From: Marsupella aquatica
Taxonomy: Eukaryota > Marchantiophyta
Length of the DNA: 64,000 nt
Direction of reading: 5' to 3'
NCBI GenBank assembly: GCA_973895155.1
Contig: OZ316894.1
Coordinates: forward strand, 1,922,001 to 1,986,000
The notes beneath the pieces are model-generated. The model ran no database searches, was not told the DNA's origin, and was given only the letters and a program-made list of their open reading frames with translations. The translations under genes and the position numbers were made by a program. This document shows positions 23,274 through 35,740 of the stretch, in pieces; within the stretch, counting starts at the first letter, position 1, and each line of letters opens with the position of its first letter.

Positions 23274-26200
23274 TGACGTTTGGACCTCTCATCTTTGCAT
23301 TGAGATCATTCTCTCATCTTTGCATGTATATCATTCTAGATTACATTTCTGAATCTGAAGTCTTGCATAGAACACCAGACGACTGAACTGTATGATAGAT
23401 GTGTGTCATTGGCGTGCTCTCGGACCAGAAGTAGTAAAATGTTCTTGGTATGGACTGTTCCACGATTTTGATGTGGAAAATCTATAATCCAGACTGGTGG
23501 GACAAATCTCTATTAAGCTCATTGTTAAGGTACCGTTCCTGTATCCGAAAGACAATCACTGACAAATTGTTAAAATGAAAATCTTGCAGTCCATTATTCT
23601 ATTCTCACGGAGGGCAGGGACGCCGGCGAATCTGGAGATCAGGAATGATTTTCCACCATACAGGACATAATTCAGATGCATGTTTTGCCCTTTGCGAAAA
23701 AACGCATCTGCATGTTATTCTTGTCAACCACTTCTTGTAATGATTTCAAAATGTGAACATGGAGCTGTAGGTTGTTCCTTGTAAGGTTACAATCACGCCA
23801 GTGATTTCTTTACCCGATGAAATGGTAGTAGTGGGCATGCAAAGGTAAGGTCCATTCTTAAACTGGATCTTCTAATTGTATTTCGCCGCATTAAGCAATT
23901 CATTGGCTTTGCCACTGGATTAGCAACGTTAGGAGGCACATGACTGTTGAAGCTGAAACGTGTGTTGGCTCTTTCTGTGAGCACATTGCAGAGTAATCAG
24001 ACTTCTTCTTAGGCTTGCCCGTTCTCACTAAGGGGTATTCTCTGCTGTAACTGTAAGGATATATTAGAGAACATAGTGGTCTAAATTGAGCAAATGGTCC
24101 GAGTAAAATTTGGTAGTCCATCGAAGGATCCAAAGACGACGAGTAATGTTTGAGGCGAAAGAATCTGCAGTGTTCACATTGGGATTTGATCTACATTCAA
24201 AGATACTTGATGGATAGTTGATTTGAACATGCAACAGGTTGTTAGCGTAGTTTGCTACCCACTATGGCAGTGTATGAAGGAGAATTGCATGGGATGACAT
24301 AGGTTTAGATGTCTGGTGAAGATTAGATTGTAGGATAAGTAGTCTTCACTTGTGGTATTAAATTTGACACTGTAGCTCGACCTGGAAAGCAATGCAGAGT
24401 AGGTAATATTGCTTCTCGTGCAGCGTGTGGAAAAACGGAAGGTCCACATTTTGTATGAAGACTTCCAACAATAAAAACACGGAAGGTCTCTGTTATATTT
24501 TCACGAGTGTCTAAAGTATTCAAGAAAGTGATGTTCATGACTCAGGGAGATCATCAGAAAACAGCAATGAAAAGCTGTAGGTGATTCGCGTGCTATCACT
24601 TTTATATCTATGACTATGACTATGACCTTGTACTATGACTATGACCTTGTTCTCAAGCTCTAGACAGTACAGCGACGAATAATTTAGTCCCATTCATTAT
24701 CCATCACAGTAGGTACTTGCTCAGGAGCCGTCTTCATACGGTTCGTTAGTACTTCGAAACCAATAGTGACCGTCACAGTCAGTTTCAGGAGCCCAATCAA
24801 AAAATCGAAGCTTAGTACCCATATCAGGTCACAATCATCAATTCATCGTCTATCATCAGAAGGCCAAGCGCACAATCAGCAGACACTTTGGTGAAGAGGA
24901 GGATTACATAAAATAGTACATACAATTTCGGTTCAATTTGAGCATCTTCGGCTGACACTGGCTGTATCCTGTAGATGACCAAATCCACGCTAAACCCATA
25001 ATAAGCAGACACTTGCGTGAAGAGGAGGACAAGGAGACAGACAAGGAGACAGTACATACAATTTCGGTTTAATTTGAGTGTCGTCGGCTGACACTGGCTC
25101 TATCCCCATAGATGACCAAATCCACCACTTTTTTGTGGGCCTGTCATCGACAAAAGTAGGCTACATCCTGTAGTTACCTAGACTCCCAGAGTCTTGCAGC
25201 ATTCAGAGTCCAGGACCGCATTAACTGCAAGAGTCGAGCGAACGCGAATTCAAGGGCCTCCCTCCATGACTGACACCTATACTTTGAGAGTACTTTCTAT
25301 GTACCCTGCATTAAATCCAGACCCTTAAATGCTTTTACGCTTAATTCTCCACCGTTGGATCTTGGCTGACTTCTTCTCGAGTGTCTTGCCATGCCGAATT
25401 TTTCTCTTACTCTTCACAGACTTGACTTTAGTGAGGCAAGTGTAAATGGCAATTTAAGCAAGGCGATAAATAGTAGACCACAGGGGCATGACGCCTGTTG
25501 TGACGAGAGACTTGCAAGTTGTCAAGGTAGCCCATCTCGCCTTCTATGCTCTATGCTCTATGCTCTTTTGCTCAGATAATTAGCATGCTAAAGAAAATGA
25601 GAACGAGGGCCTACCCAGTGTCTTCAAAGCTGGATATACCCTGGTTCTCATCAACTGATTGTCAGTGAATTGAAAAGCAGGGCCTACCCAGTTTTGGAGG
25701 AGTACTGCATGGTTTACGTGTGGCAAAGACCAAGGCCCAGTTGTGCAAATATGACGGACTTTTATGACTTGTACACATCTAAATTAAGGGCATAGTATTG
25801 CGTCAACATACTGATTCCTTGTCAAGATGGGCCTCTGCCACCTACTTTGTTCTCATCAGATCGGATCGATGACCAAAGACCCACTGTTCTCTCATACTTT
25901 CCATTACAGTGTACTGTGACTAAGTGCATGCAGGCTCTTGGGAACTCAAGACACCCCAAGCCTGCACTTATCCATGTTATGCACTATGTCATAAGTGCAC
26001 AGGAGTCAGTTATGCACTTCTCCATATATGCATGTTGCACTTTCCAATAAGTGCATGGGAAACCACTTATGCACTGCTGCAAGTGTCTTCTCAGCTCATA
26101 CGCATCGGACTCCTCATACCCGGAATCCTCATACCCGGAATCCTCATACTGCACAATTCAACTGGATAAGTGCATGAAACTAGCATGTGTAGTTGTCCAC

Positions 26201-29200
26201 TGCACTTACTATAAATGCTTCTAGCATATGTGTTGCAGTAATTGATCAATGCATGTGAACTCTTATAGGTGGAAATGCGTCTATGTATTTGTCATTAAGT
26301 GATGTAAACCTGCACTTACAAACGGTGCATTTTTTTGGTGCATTTACAAATTAAAGAAAAATGTCATAATATTAGGGGATTACGGACTAAGTTGACATTG
26401 GTGTTCATAAATCCTACTTACAAAAAGATAACTCTATAGAGGATTTGTTTTTTCCCTTGGTAATAAGTGGGTTTTGTCCAACCAGGGTTTTGTCAATTAT
26501 CTTGACTGTGTTCATATGGGAGTTTCTAGACTAACTTACCTACATACACTAAAACTGGCAATAAATCTTTAGCATTCAAGAGCATCAATTTGGGCTACAA
26601 TATAGTGGCCAATGAGTTCTAAATGGGTGATGACGCATGAGTCATTACCAAGCAGAGTGTGGGATTCCCCTACAGCAAGCAATGCGTGTTCCTCTTAAAG
26701 GACTCCAAAGGCATCCTCAGGAATTATACATACTGGGAATTTCCCCTGTTGCCAGCAATATCAGGGTTTAATTTTAAACTCAAAAGTGGGAGACTCCTGT
26801 TTTCAAAAGTGGGAATGTGTTCAATTCTACCACTTTGCGCATTCTCCTACTTTTTGTTAAAATGATGGGAGAAACCTCAACAAAATGGGAGTATGTCCCA
26901 CATAGGAAGGCAGTAGATCTGCTTTATGTCTCACAAGAAACCACTTCCATTTTGGTTCAGAAATGATAAGTGATTGAGGAAAAAAGGAAAAACAATCCGC
27001 GGTATGTGATTGGATGACAGGTTTTCAAATTTTACTTTCCAGGGCAGGCTGGATAGTGGGCAGGCTAGGGGATGGACAAGGTGGAGGTGGGGGTTTAGTA
27101 ATCAGTGACTGAGTGCTTCAAGTATTAGGGTTGAAGCACTGATGACTGTACTTAATCCTAAACCCATGGCCTGCTGGTTAGAAAATTAACAATGCCTTGG
27201 ACCAGAAGTTCAAACTCAGCATCAGATATTTGGGAAGCCAAGCCTTGCCTCATCTTGCGCTGGACCAGTGATTTGCTCGATGGGACCCCAAAATCAAGCG
27301 TGTTACTTGATAGGACCCCTGAGCACCGTTGATTGACCTTGAATCAATGCACCCAAAACTTCAGGGGTCTAATCAAGTAACGCAATTCATTTTGGGGTCC
27401 CATCAAGCAAATCCCTCTGTGCAAGACAGTCTGAAAGAACCCTAAACGCTTAGCACGTACCAGTCTTAAAAACCAATGCTCCCCTTCCAATCCCAGACTG
27501 CTATGTGGACAGAGTAATTTTGAGGGGTCAGGGAGAAGGTATTCTGAAAGGACCTCTCTATATTTATCACACGTTCAAAGAAGTCCAAACCAGAGACAGG
27601 ACCCAAAGGCCACTGTAGAGACCCAATATAGGGGAGAAAACATATGGGAACAACCTCAAAAAAACCAATTAGCCCAGTAAGCCTAAGCGTCCCCAACTAC
27701 AAAAGAACGAAAACCCTACTAGGCAGCTTTCTTGTTCTCTGAGACAGTTTTATTAAAATAATGCATCTACCTTACTATCTTTTTTGGTTTCTCGGTCAGA
27801 TAGCATTAAATGCACTCCCTTACCATCTTTTTGGTGAGGAGAAACACTAAATGGGACTATGGATAGGTATGGTAAAACATGGCTGTCAATTTCTGTCCTT
27901 CCATTCTCGTGAAGTCCCCTTACTTCTTGCAACTGCGTCAATTGGTCAGAGAGTGGCAGATAGTTATGAACTATGGTCACCAATTATGATTTTAGCATGC
28001 ACCTTACAGTACCTCGGCCTGACTCTGGAGTTCATCTGGAGTTCAGAGTACGTACGTATCACGAAATCTTACCTTCTGGGCATTCTGGCTCTTTGAGAAA
28101 TATCTGTTTAACAGCTATGTTGAATGGTTTGCTGTGTATAATTATTATGGTCCGGGATGAATTCTGTGACATTGCTGCACTTTGTGAACTATGGCTGATC
28201 AAGAGCAAAGCCGATGGACGCCACTGAAAGTACAAGTTGCATAGTCTGGGGAGATGTCGTTGGGTCTTGGTGGATAGATCCATGCGAGCAGTTTCGTGTA
28301 AACTTCCTGTCGATCAGCTTCCCATGCATCTAGCCATGAAAGTCTCGCCCGGAAATCATTGTTCCTTCGGTGTAATGAGTAATTGTACAGCTATATAGAT
28401 CAACTTGCCGGTGGGCCAATTCTGGCTGGGCGGGCAATCAATTTGTGGGTACCATATACATGTTTATAGACTATCAAACAATCGAGTCAGACCTACGAAT
28501 CTAAGATGCTGAAATGCGACAGAGGAATAATATTGGGGAGGGAGAAAAGACGGGCTCGAAGGTGGCCTGCCCCCTACCTTCCTGGTTGACCGCTATTGAC
28601 CTGCAGCAACCACAGAAACCAAAGCACCGCAGAGGTGGGGTCTTCCCAGGAAAGTGATGCACCTGAACTCACGCAAGCATCTTCCCTGACTCTGGTTATT
28701 GTTTTACCACATTACAGTACAGTGCTCTAAGCAATCATAGAGATTCATGAGATGGAATTATGCAAAGCATGAATGTCTTCTACTGAGAGGCACGGCGTCA
28801 ATGTTTTCTGTCCGAACAACGTCTATGATTAGAGTAACCTTAATGATGGAATTACAACCTTGGACAATCGTCGTAGATTGTTTTCCTAGTTCAGGAAACC
28901 CTCTTAACGAGAGCTATGGTGCTTAGTTTCTGTAAGCGTTACAAATCCAGTTTTAAATATTCCAGGGATCCTGCGTACGGCGTTGTCCTGTTCACGAGCT
29001 ACGTGCAATTGTGTCACTGGAGAGCTGGAAATGACCCTGTCGATAATTGACTTAGTTCAGAATCCACAAATTGTTCAACAGGCCGGTGACAAGGGGCCCA
29101 AAGGAGGAATCTGCAAAAAGGCAAACGGCCATTCAAGCAATAGGGCAGTAAAGTTAAGAGACAGTGTACCAGAGTAGGCGAGGTACTGCACCCAAGCTGG

Positions 29201-31398
29201 ACCCTGAAAATATTCGTCCGTTTTCTCCCATTCTATATGATGGTTTAATCTCGCAACGATTCGCCTAAAGTGTGATTGGTGCACAAACTCACCGAATTGC
29301 AATCTTCAACATGGCGATGGCGGACCCAACTGGAGGGACGCCAATCGCTTCTGGCTCACCCCTTGCTTTCCTTCGTACACTTTTTTCTCAATTCGTTCAC
29401 CCGTCACTCCACGTTGGCGTGTTCTACCCCGGCTCAGGCTCAATCGTCAAAAAGCAGCTGAAGTAGATTTCACCTAAGATTGGTGCTTGGTGCTGTTTTT
29501 CTAAAAAACCAGTTTGGCTGAGCTACTAGACTTACTTGCTCCAGCCAAATTCGCCCTTAATCTTACAGCCAGAGAAAATTCTTGAGAGGGTCACAATGCT
29601 TACATACTCCATGATTCTAGCTTGGGGTTTGGGGCCCGATGGGAGAGGGAGTTGCTACTCCACTACTGTACCTCCCTAATATAAGGGAAACAAATTGGCT
29701 GGACGGAGGGAAGGTTATTAATTACAGTAGGGGGAGACGGACTGGGACTCCACATCCATCTCTTACTTTGCTGGCCAACAGCCACTACAAGTAATCTTTA
29801 TGTCTCTATCCAGGCTAGAGCTAAAGAATGGTGCCAAAATGGAGAGCTGCGTGGCAGTGGAGTTTCTAGAATAGGTGGCGTTGGCATCGCTATCCGAGCC
29901 GGAAAGTTCCTTTTTTTTAGTATTTGCTTTGCTCTTCTTGTTGAGCAGTCACGATCGAGAGCGTAAGATTTGGGGAGGTCAAGTAGTCAAGACTCAAAAC
30001 ACCGCGTTGAATTCAAAGGTCCATTCCCACCCAGGGAATTTCGGCACGGATCAAGGAACTAGTACGTGGCCACAGGTACGACTCCCAGGCCCACATTATG
30101 CTCTACTGCCGCCTTCCACCCTTCTTCCGTCCGAAGAAATCGCACTGGTTGCCTGGAACTCTCGTCTCTGCACGGGTAAATGAAGAAGCAAACTATACTT
30201 CCGGAAGCTGATTGCAAATTCCCGCGGCCGGAGCAGTCTTAGAAATGTGATCCTGAACTGTACTCTCGTAAACTTCACTCTCTGCAGATTATGATCATGG
30301 ATTTCTCCAGAATGAGTACGTATAACAGTCCAGAATAACTTCCTCTTCCGATCGTCATCGTCTGGGTGGAGAAAAAGTCTCCGCTTTGTTGGTCTAGCTA
30401 GAAATTTGTAGTACGTGCGCTGGATCGGATCTAGACATACCCTGATCTCGGGCTGGGCCCCAGGTCAATATACAGATGTATGGTTGATCAGTAGCGGTAC
30501 GAAAAGTAATGTAACACGCGTTATGCCCGACACTACCGACCATCAGGGTCATAAGCCGGTAGTGGAGACTTGCTCTCCAATCTAGCCGCAGTGGCTTTTC
30601 ATTCTACATTTCTACTGCATGATTCCTGTACATAATAAAAGGCCATAGACAGTTGAAGTTTGAGAAGCCATTCGGCAGTTGCGGGTATACGTGTGGAACC
30701 ACCTTATTCCAGACTTTAATTCTGTGCTCGCAGGATTGCATTGTGGGCGGGGTTCACGGACGCTTCAAAACTAAAGCACGTTCAGCTTGCTTCGCGTAGA
30801 CTAGCTACTGAGACGTCAAAAGTAAACCTAGGGGATTGATCACACATCTGCGAATCATCGTCCAATCCTATTTTGTAAGTTTCGTAGTAAGTGGTTGACA
30901 ACCACTATATGCTTGCTTATAGAAGTTGTAGGTAGAAGCCAGGGTAGAAGTTTCGAGATCACTTTTCTGTTGTAATGCCTTTTTGATCATGTTAGTGATT
31001 TTACTGCTTGTGAGGCAAATTTCAAAATCTAATAACACATCTACATGATGTGTCTGTAAAAACTGTGGTAGTCACCAGACCGCGTATGGTTCCTGAGCTA
31101 GTGTACAGATATCGCTCTAGATCATGCTACAAATTCCATCTGGTGGATTAAGCCTAGTGCCCTGGCGCGTGTCAGCTCTAGAATAGTGAGCGTGTATCAA
31201 GTTTTTTTCTTTAAGCAATCCATGCAAACTCATGCAAGCGATGACCACGTGTCAAGAGTGCTTATTTGTCTATTTGCGCATAGTCCAGGGTGACAATGAC
31301 TTATAATAGGACCAAAGTCTTGTTCAATGTCTCTGAAATCAGCTTAGATACTGAATTCTCGTGAAAACGCAGATCCGGAGCAGTTGTGGTGCAGAGCT
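23274..31398. other. Long intergenic stretch with few recognisable features
   Basis: No conserved coding frame was found in about 8 kb. It holds a 15-bp tandem repeat (CCTCATACCCGGAAT, about 26110-26150) and a fold-back element at 27255-27425. A cluster of AAGTGCA words lies at 25900-26330. Regulatory DNA or unrecognised short exons are possible. Confidence 0.4.
27255..27425. mobile_element. Fold-back element (hairpin-type MITE remnant)
   Basis: The left arm (27270-27321) begins GATTTGCTCGATGGGACCCC and the right arm (27361-27412) ends GGGGTCCCATCAAGCAAATC. The arms pair along about 52 bp with few mismatches. The loop is itself palindromic (TTGATT-GACCTTG-AATCAA). Weaker pairing extends outward to CTTGCGC and GTGCAAG. 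No target duplication was identified and no ORF is inside. Confidence 0.7.
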
Positions 31399-34379
31399 AT
31401 GAGCTCCAATACGGTGCAAAACCGTGGTTCCAATAGAATCATGTCGAAGGTGGGAGCTGCTCTCGTTGTGCTGCTTCTAGTTTTGGATGCACCGGTATTC
31501 TCTTCTGCGAGGTTTGTATTTGAGAATTGGTCCTCCAATACACGGTTTCGAAGGGGTCTTTCAGAGTCGAACGAGCGACGCACGATCGCGGTCGATTTGA
31601 TGCACATAGAGCACGTCAACTCGCCCTTCTTGCAGCCCAATCTCACCTTGTTGCAGAGAGCACAAAACGCGGCGAAGAGGAGCAGGCAGCGAGCGGACTA
31701 CTTCTCAAGTACAATCTTGGGAAAAAAAAAAGCATTTGGTGTGAACCATGCCTTGTCTTCGCCAGTCTACTCCGCGCAGGGTGACTACGTGATGCAACTC
31801 AGTGCGGGCACTCCCGCCAGGTAGTTTACTAATCTACTCTTACTAGTCCCGATTGTTTTCATTGTCAACGTTAGAATTGTATAAAATTTTAGAGAAATTG
31901 ATACATAACCGGGTACAAAGCCTGTTTTCTCACAGTTTAATTCAAATTGTTGGCATCGACAAGTACTCCTAAAATCTGTCAGAATTTCATGATTTGTTTA
32001 TCGTACTGAGGATGCATAGTGGCAAGAAAAAGGCCAGTAGTTATTGATCACTAAAATGAATTAAGTGGGCTGCAAGCCTGTGTAGTTACTAGTTTCTTGT
32101 GTTTCGGCTAGTTGCATGCATAGCAGAATGTTTGTAGTTCCTGGCAGATGCAGCACAGAACATTTCCAAGGATATCTACCTCAATTGCGTTCCTGCTCCT
32201 CTACGGACTAGACGTTGGTTGCAACAAGGTTTCTCTGATATATTCCAGATGTTCATGGGCTATAGGACATTACACAGCTATTTGTGATTTTAGATTGATG
32301 GATCCTTTACGTAAAATCATCCGAAAACTATGGAGTGAAGGAATGAACCTTCAATTCAGACGCTTCGAAGCTCTCCTCACCTGTCGTTTCGTTGGAATCA
32401 AATGATGTCAGCTTTAATCTTTAATTTGGTCATTTTGTGGTTTTACCGGTGCCGTTACGTCAATCTACGTATCAGGCCCACAATTGAAACTGCTGACTAG
32501 GCAACTGAAAGCTATGTACCAATAATGTCTATAGTGTATGCAGTCATGCATGGACCACAGCATTTGATTCCGCATTATATGAAGCTATAGATGGAGCTAG
32601 GATTTCTCAACGTTTGAAAATCCGAGATTTGATACTGCGTTGATTATGGCCCACACATCCTCGTGTGTAAGAGTAGAATTCCAGCTAGAACCCAGTTGGA
32701 ATGGCTATCTTGGAAAGTTGATCTGAACCTGGCTAAGGAGAATGCTCCAAAACAATTTTGGTCCTTACCTCATCACTCTGAGTATTTCCCTTGCTGTTCC
32801 TGATGATTTGCAGCAGACACATGGCCTGCTGGATGGTGTCCCTTAATCTTAATTTGTCCAGTTGGATGTCCTTAAGATACCGCTTTTCCGTTCTTCCCTT
32901 CCAGTGACTTGATTGCTTTGCAACTGATGCGTGAAATTTTGTCCAGGACTTTTGTGGCCATTATGGATACAGGCAGCGACTTGGTATGGCTACAATGCAG
33001 CCCCTGTACCAAATGTTTTCAGCAGCCCGATCCAGTGTACGACCCGACTGCATCGTCTAGCTACACTTCCATGCCTTGCACTGATGCGCTCTGCACCGAC
33101 CTACCCGTCAATGGCAATTACCCTGCTTGTTCAACTGCAAGTGTTTGCCTGTATGATTATGTTTATGGCGATCAGTCCTCTACTATAGGGAACATGGGCT
33201 ACGAGACCTTCACTTTGACATCATCCACAGATGGCTCGGCGCAGGGGTTCCCTAACGTCGGTTTTGGCTGTGGGTCCGACAATATGGGGACCTTTGGACC
33301 AGTTGACGGATTGGTGGGGCTCGGGCAAGGGCAGCTCTCGTTGGTGTCTCAGCTCGGAACTAGTATTGGAGGCCTCTTTTCCTACTGTCTCGTCAGTTAC
33401 GCTTCGGCCCCCACTATGACCAGCCCACTGCTCCTCGGCAGTGCTGGGACCAGTGTGCTGACGTATACGCCACTAGTCCCCAACACTGTCAACCCGACCT
33501 TCTATTACGTCACCCTGAAGGGCATCACTGTCAACGGGCAGCCGGTTGCTTATCCAGCTGGTACGTAAATATCTTGCTCGCGCCTATTCCAATTCTCGGA
33601 AACAAGATCATACTGATTACACTAAATTTCGTCATGACGAGATTGTTCATTGACGACTGAGAGTCGTCATACTGTTATTGTGATTGTTCATTGACGACTA
33701 AGAGTCGACGTCCCTGTTATTGTGAGGTAGCCACAAAAGTGATGTGTTCAATCGAGGTTCTTGGGTTTTTCTGGGATCTGCTGAATACCCTTTCCCGGTT
33801 CTCTTGTTTACGCAAGATCGAATCGCCGCTCTTGTCGTGAGGAATTACAGGATGCATGTGTAATTGGTAATTGCCAATCAACTGGATACAATAGGCCAGT
33901 TCTTCACAATTTTCATATGTGAAATCACGAAAGTTAATGCATTTGTTTCACTTATTATTGCAGGTACTTTCGACATTGACCCCACTACTGGCACAGGAGG
34001 AATCATCCTAGACTCTGGAACCACAGTCACCCAAATGTACGATGCAGCCTACACTCCATTTGTCAATGACATTTCCGCGCTGGTATCCTATCCTACTGTT
34101 ACAGTTTCTGGCTTCGATCTGTGCTACGACACCTCCAGTGCGGGGGCCACCCCACTCTTTCCAGCCGTGGTCTTCCAGTTCGATGGAGTTGACCTCGCCA
34201 TGCCGTCGGACAATATATTTCTGCCGGTCGACACCCAAGGCATCACCTATTGCCTGTTCTTCGCGAGCGCTGGTGTTAATGCAGCAGTCGGTATCTTCGG
34301 AAACGTACAGCAACAAAATTTCGAAGTCGTTTACGACACTGTCAATTCCAAAGTTGGATTCGCAGCAACCACATGCTAG
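31399..34379 (+). CDS. Nepenthesin-type aspartic protease (CDR1-like), three exons
   Basis: This is a secreted A1-family pepsin-like protease. Exons are 31399-31820, 32947-33560 and 33964-34379; the phases join to give 483 aa. The ATG at 31441 would put the hydrophobic signal segment (VGAALVVLLLVLDAPVFSSA) nearer the N-terminus and may be the true start. A prosegment follows. The catalytic aspartates are DTGS (148-151) and DSGT (362-365). After the first comes the cysteine-rich nepenthesin insert (WLQCSPCTKCFQQPDPVYDP, CTDALC, C..ASVCLYDYVYGD). C-terminal motifs include GIFGNVQQQNFEVVYD and KVGFA. All cysteines expected by eye are present. Intron 1 (31821-32946) is long and contains an unrelated 85-codon frame. 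Physiological role (defence or development) cannot be inferred. Confidence 0.92.
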
Positions 34380-35450
34380 CGATCGAGGAGTCCAGTCCAG
34401 TATAGGCAAAGTCTGTATATCAAAAAACATCATTTAGATCTCCCGTAGGAGTTTCTCGAAAGCAGGCAAGCAGCGGTTAAGCTAACAGGGCGGGATGGTG
34501 TACAGCGTAAATGATGTACATCCATCGACGTGCCTATTGTTTCTTAGTCATTGCCATATCCTAAATGAATGCATCACAATCGTTTATTGTCGTCCACCTA
34601 GAAGGCAGCGTGCTGTTCATGATTCTTCCCGAAGAATGTCCAATCGGCAGGCTTTGTGATTTTCGTGATAGCAATTAACGCTCTCGTGATTTGTGATCAT
34701 GAATCTATAGCAAGCAGATGACATCTTCTAGCTTGTTGGAAATAACTTTCGCCCCAGTCTAAAGTTTAAAGTGTACCCTCCAAAACAGAACTCTTTTCAA
34801 CTCGATATATACCTCGTTCAACTTCCATGGCACGATGCCTCGAGTACAGAAAATCGTTTACAAAAGTAACTTCACTACAATTTCGACTATGTGATGATTA
34901 TCTGCAACCTTCTTCCCGCGAACCATTCATTCGAGACCGAGGGTTTATTACTAAGCTACCAGCACTAAGAGAAACTGTTGAGAGTCTGGGGCCGAACGCC
35001 ACTTTATTCACTCACAATCAGGAGCATCGTGACAACTATGTCACAAATTAGTTGTATATAGGTTTGATTCCCATGATTCTTCTCGGGTATAATTATGTAG
35101 TAGGTGCACGACCACAGGGAGTCTATTAAAGATGTCTAATGAAAACTCTTTCGGATAGTGTAACCATCCATGCCAATTGAATTCAATGCTAGTGGAAATG
35201 CCGCATGATGACCTTCTAAACCTCGAGTGCTTGTCCGATCATTGCTCTGTGTATCGATACACAACAAATCTGTTCGGCCCTTCTGCAACTTCTGTGAGCA
35301 GGTTGTCGTAGTCACTTACAGCTCATGCATCACGGCATCAACCTTGGCTGATCACACGAGCAAGTAAATCTCGATCAGGATTTCGATAGGTACATTTCAA
35401 TCTTTCAAAATTCTCAATCATAATATCCATCCAATAATCTTCAACCGAGT

Positions 35451-35740
35451 CTTAAATCAACTCCGTCAATTCTTCCTCTGTGACTTGAACTTCAAACAAT
35501 GGCAATAGCACCCTCTCACAGGTCAAATCAACTCGATCAATTCTTCCTCTGTGACTTGAACTTCAAACAATGGCAACAGCACCCTCTCACAGGTCTTAAA
35601 TGAACTCAATCAATTCTTCCTCTGTGACTTGAACTTCAAACAATGGCAACAGCACCCTCTCACATGTCTTAAATCAACTCAATCAATTCTTCCTCTGTGC
35701 CTTGAACTTCAAAGAATTACAATAGCACCCTCTCACAGGG
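35451..35740. repeat. Tandem repeat, about 73-bp unit, four copies
   Basis: TCAATTCTTCCTCTGTG recurs at 35466, 35537, 35610 and 35683 (periods 71, 73 and 73). Each unit continues CTTGAACTTCAAA and AGCACCCTCTCACA. The last copy is the most diverged. Non-coding. Confidence 0.9.

Noticed and set aside
27165-27240. tRNA-like or SINE-head sequence (CTGCTGGTTAG with AGTTCAAACTC downstream)
   Set aside because: It resembles A and B boxes loosely, but there is no acceptor stem or clover-leaf and no SINE tail.
32148-32405. 85-codon frame between aspartic protease exons
   Set aside because: It lies in intron 1, has no recognised motif and would break the protease.
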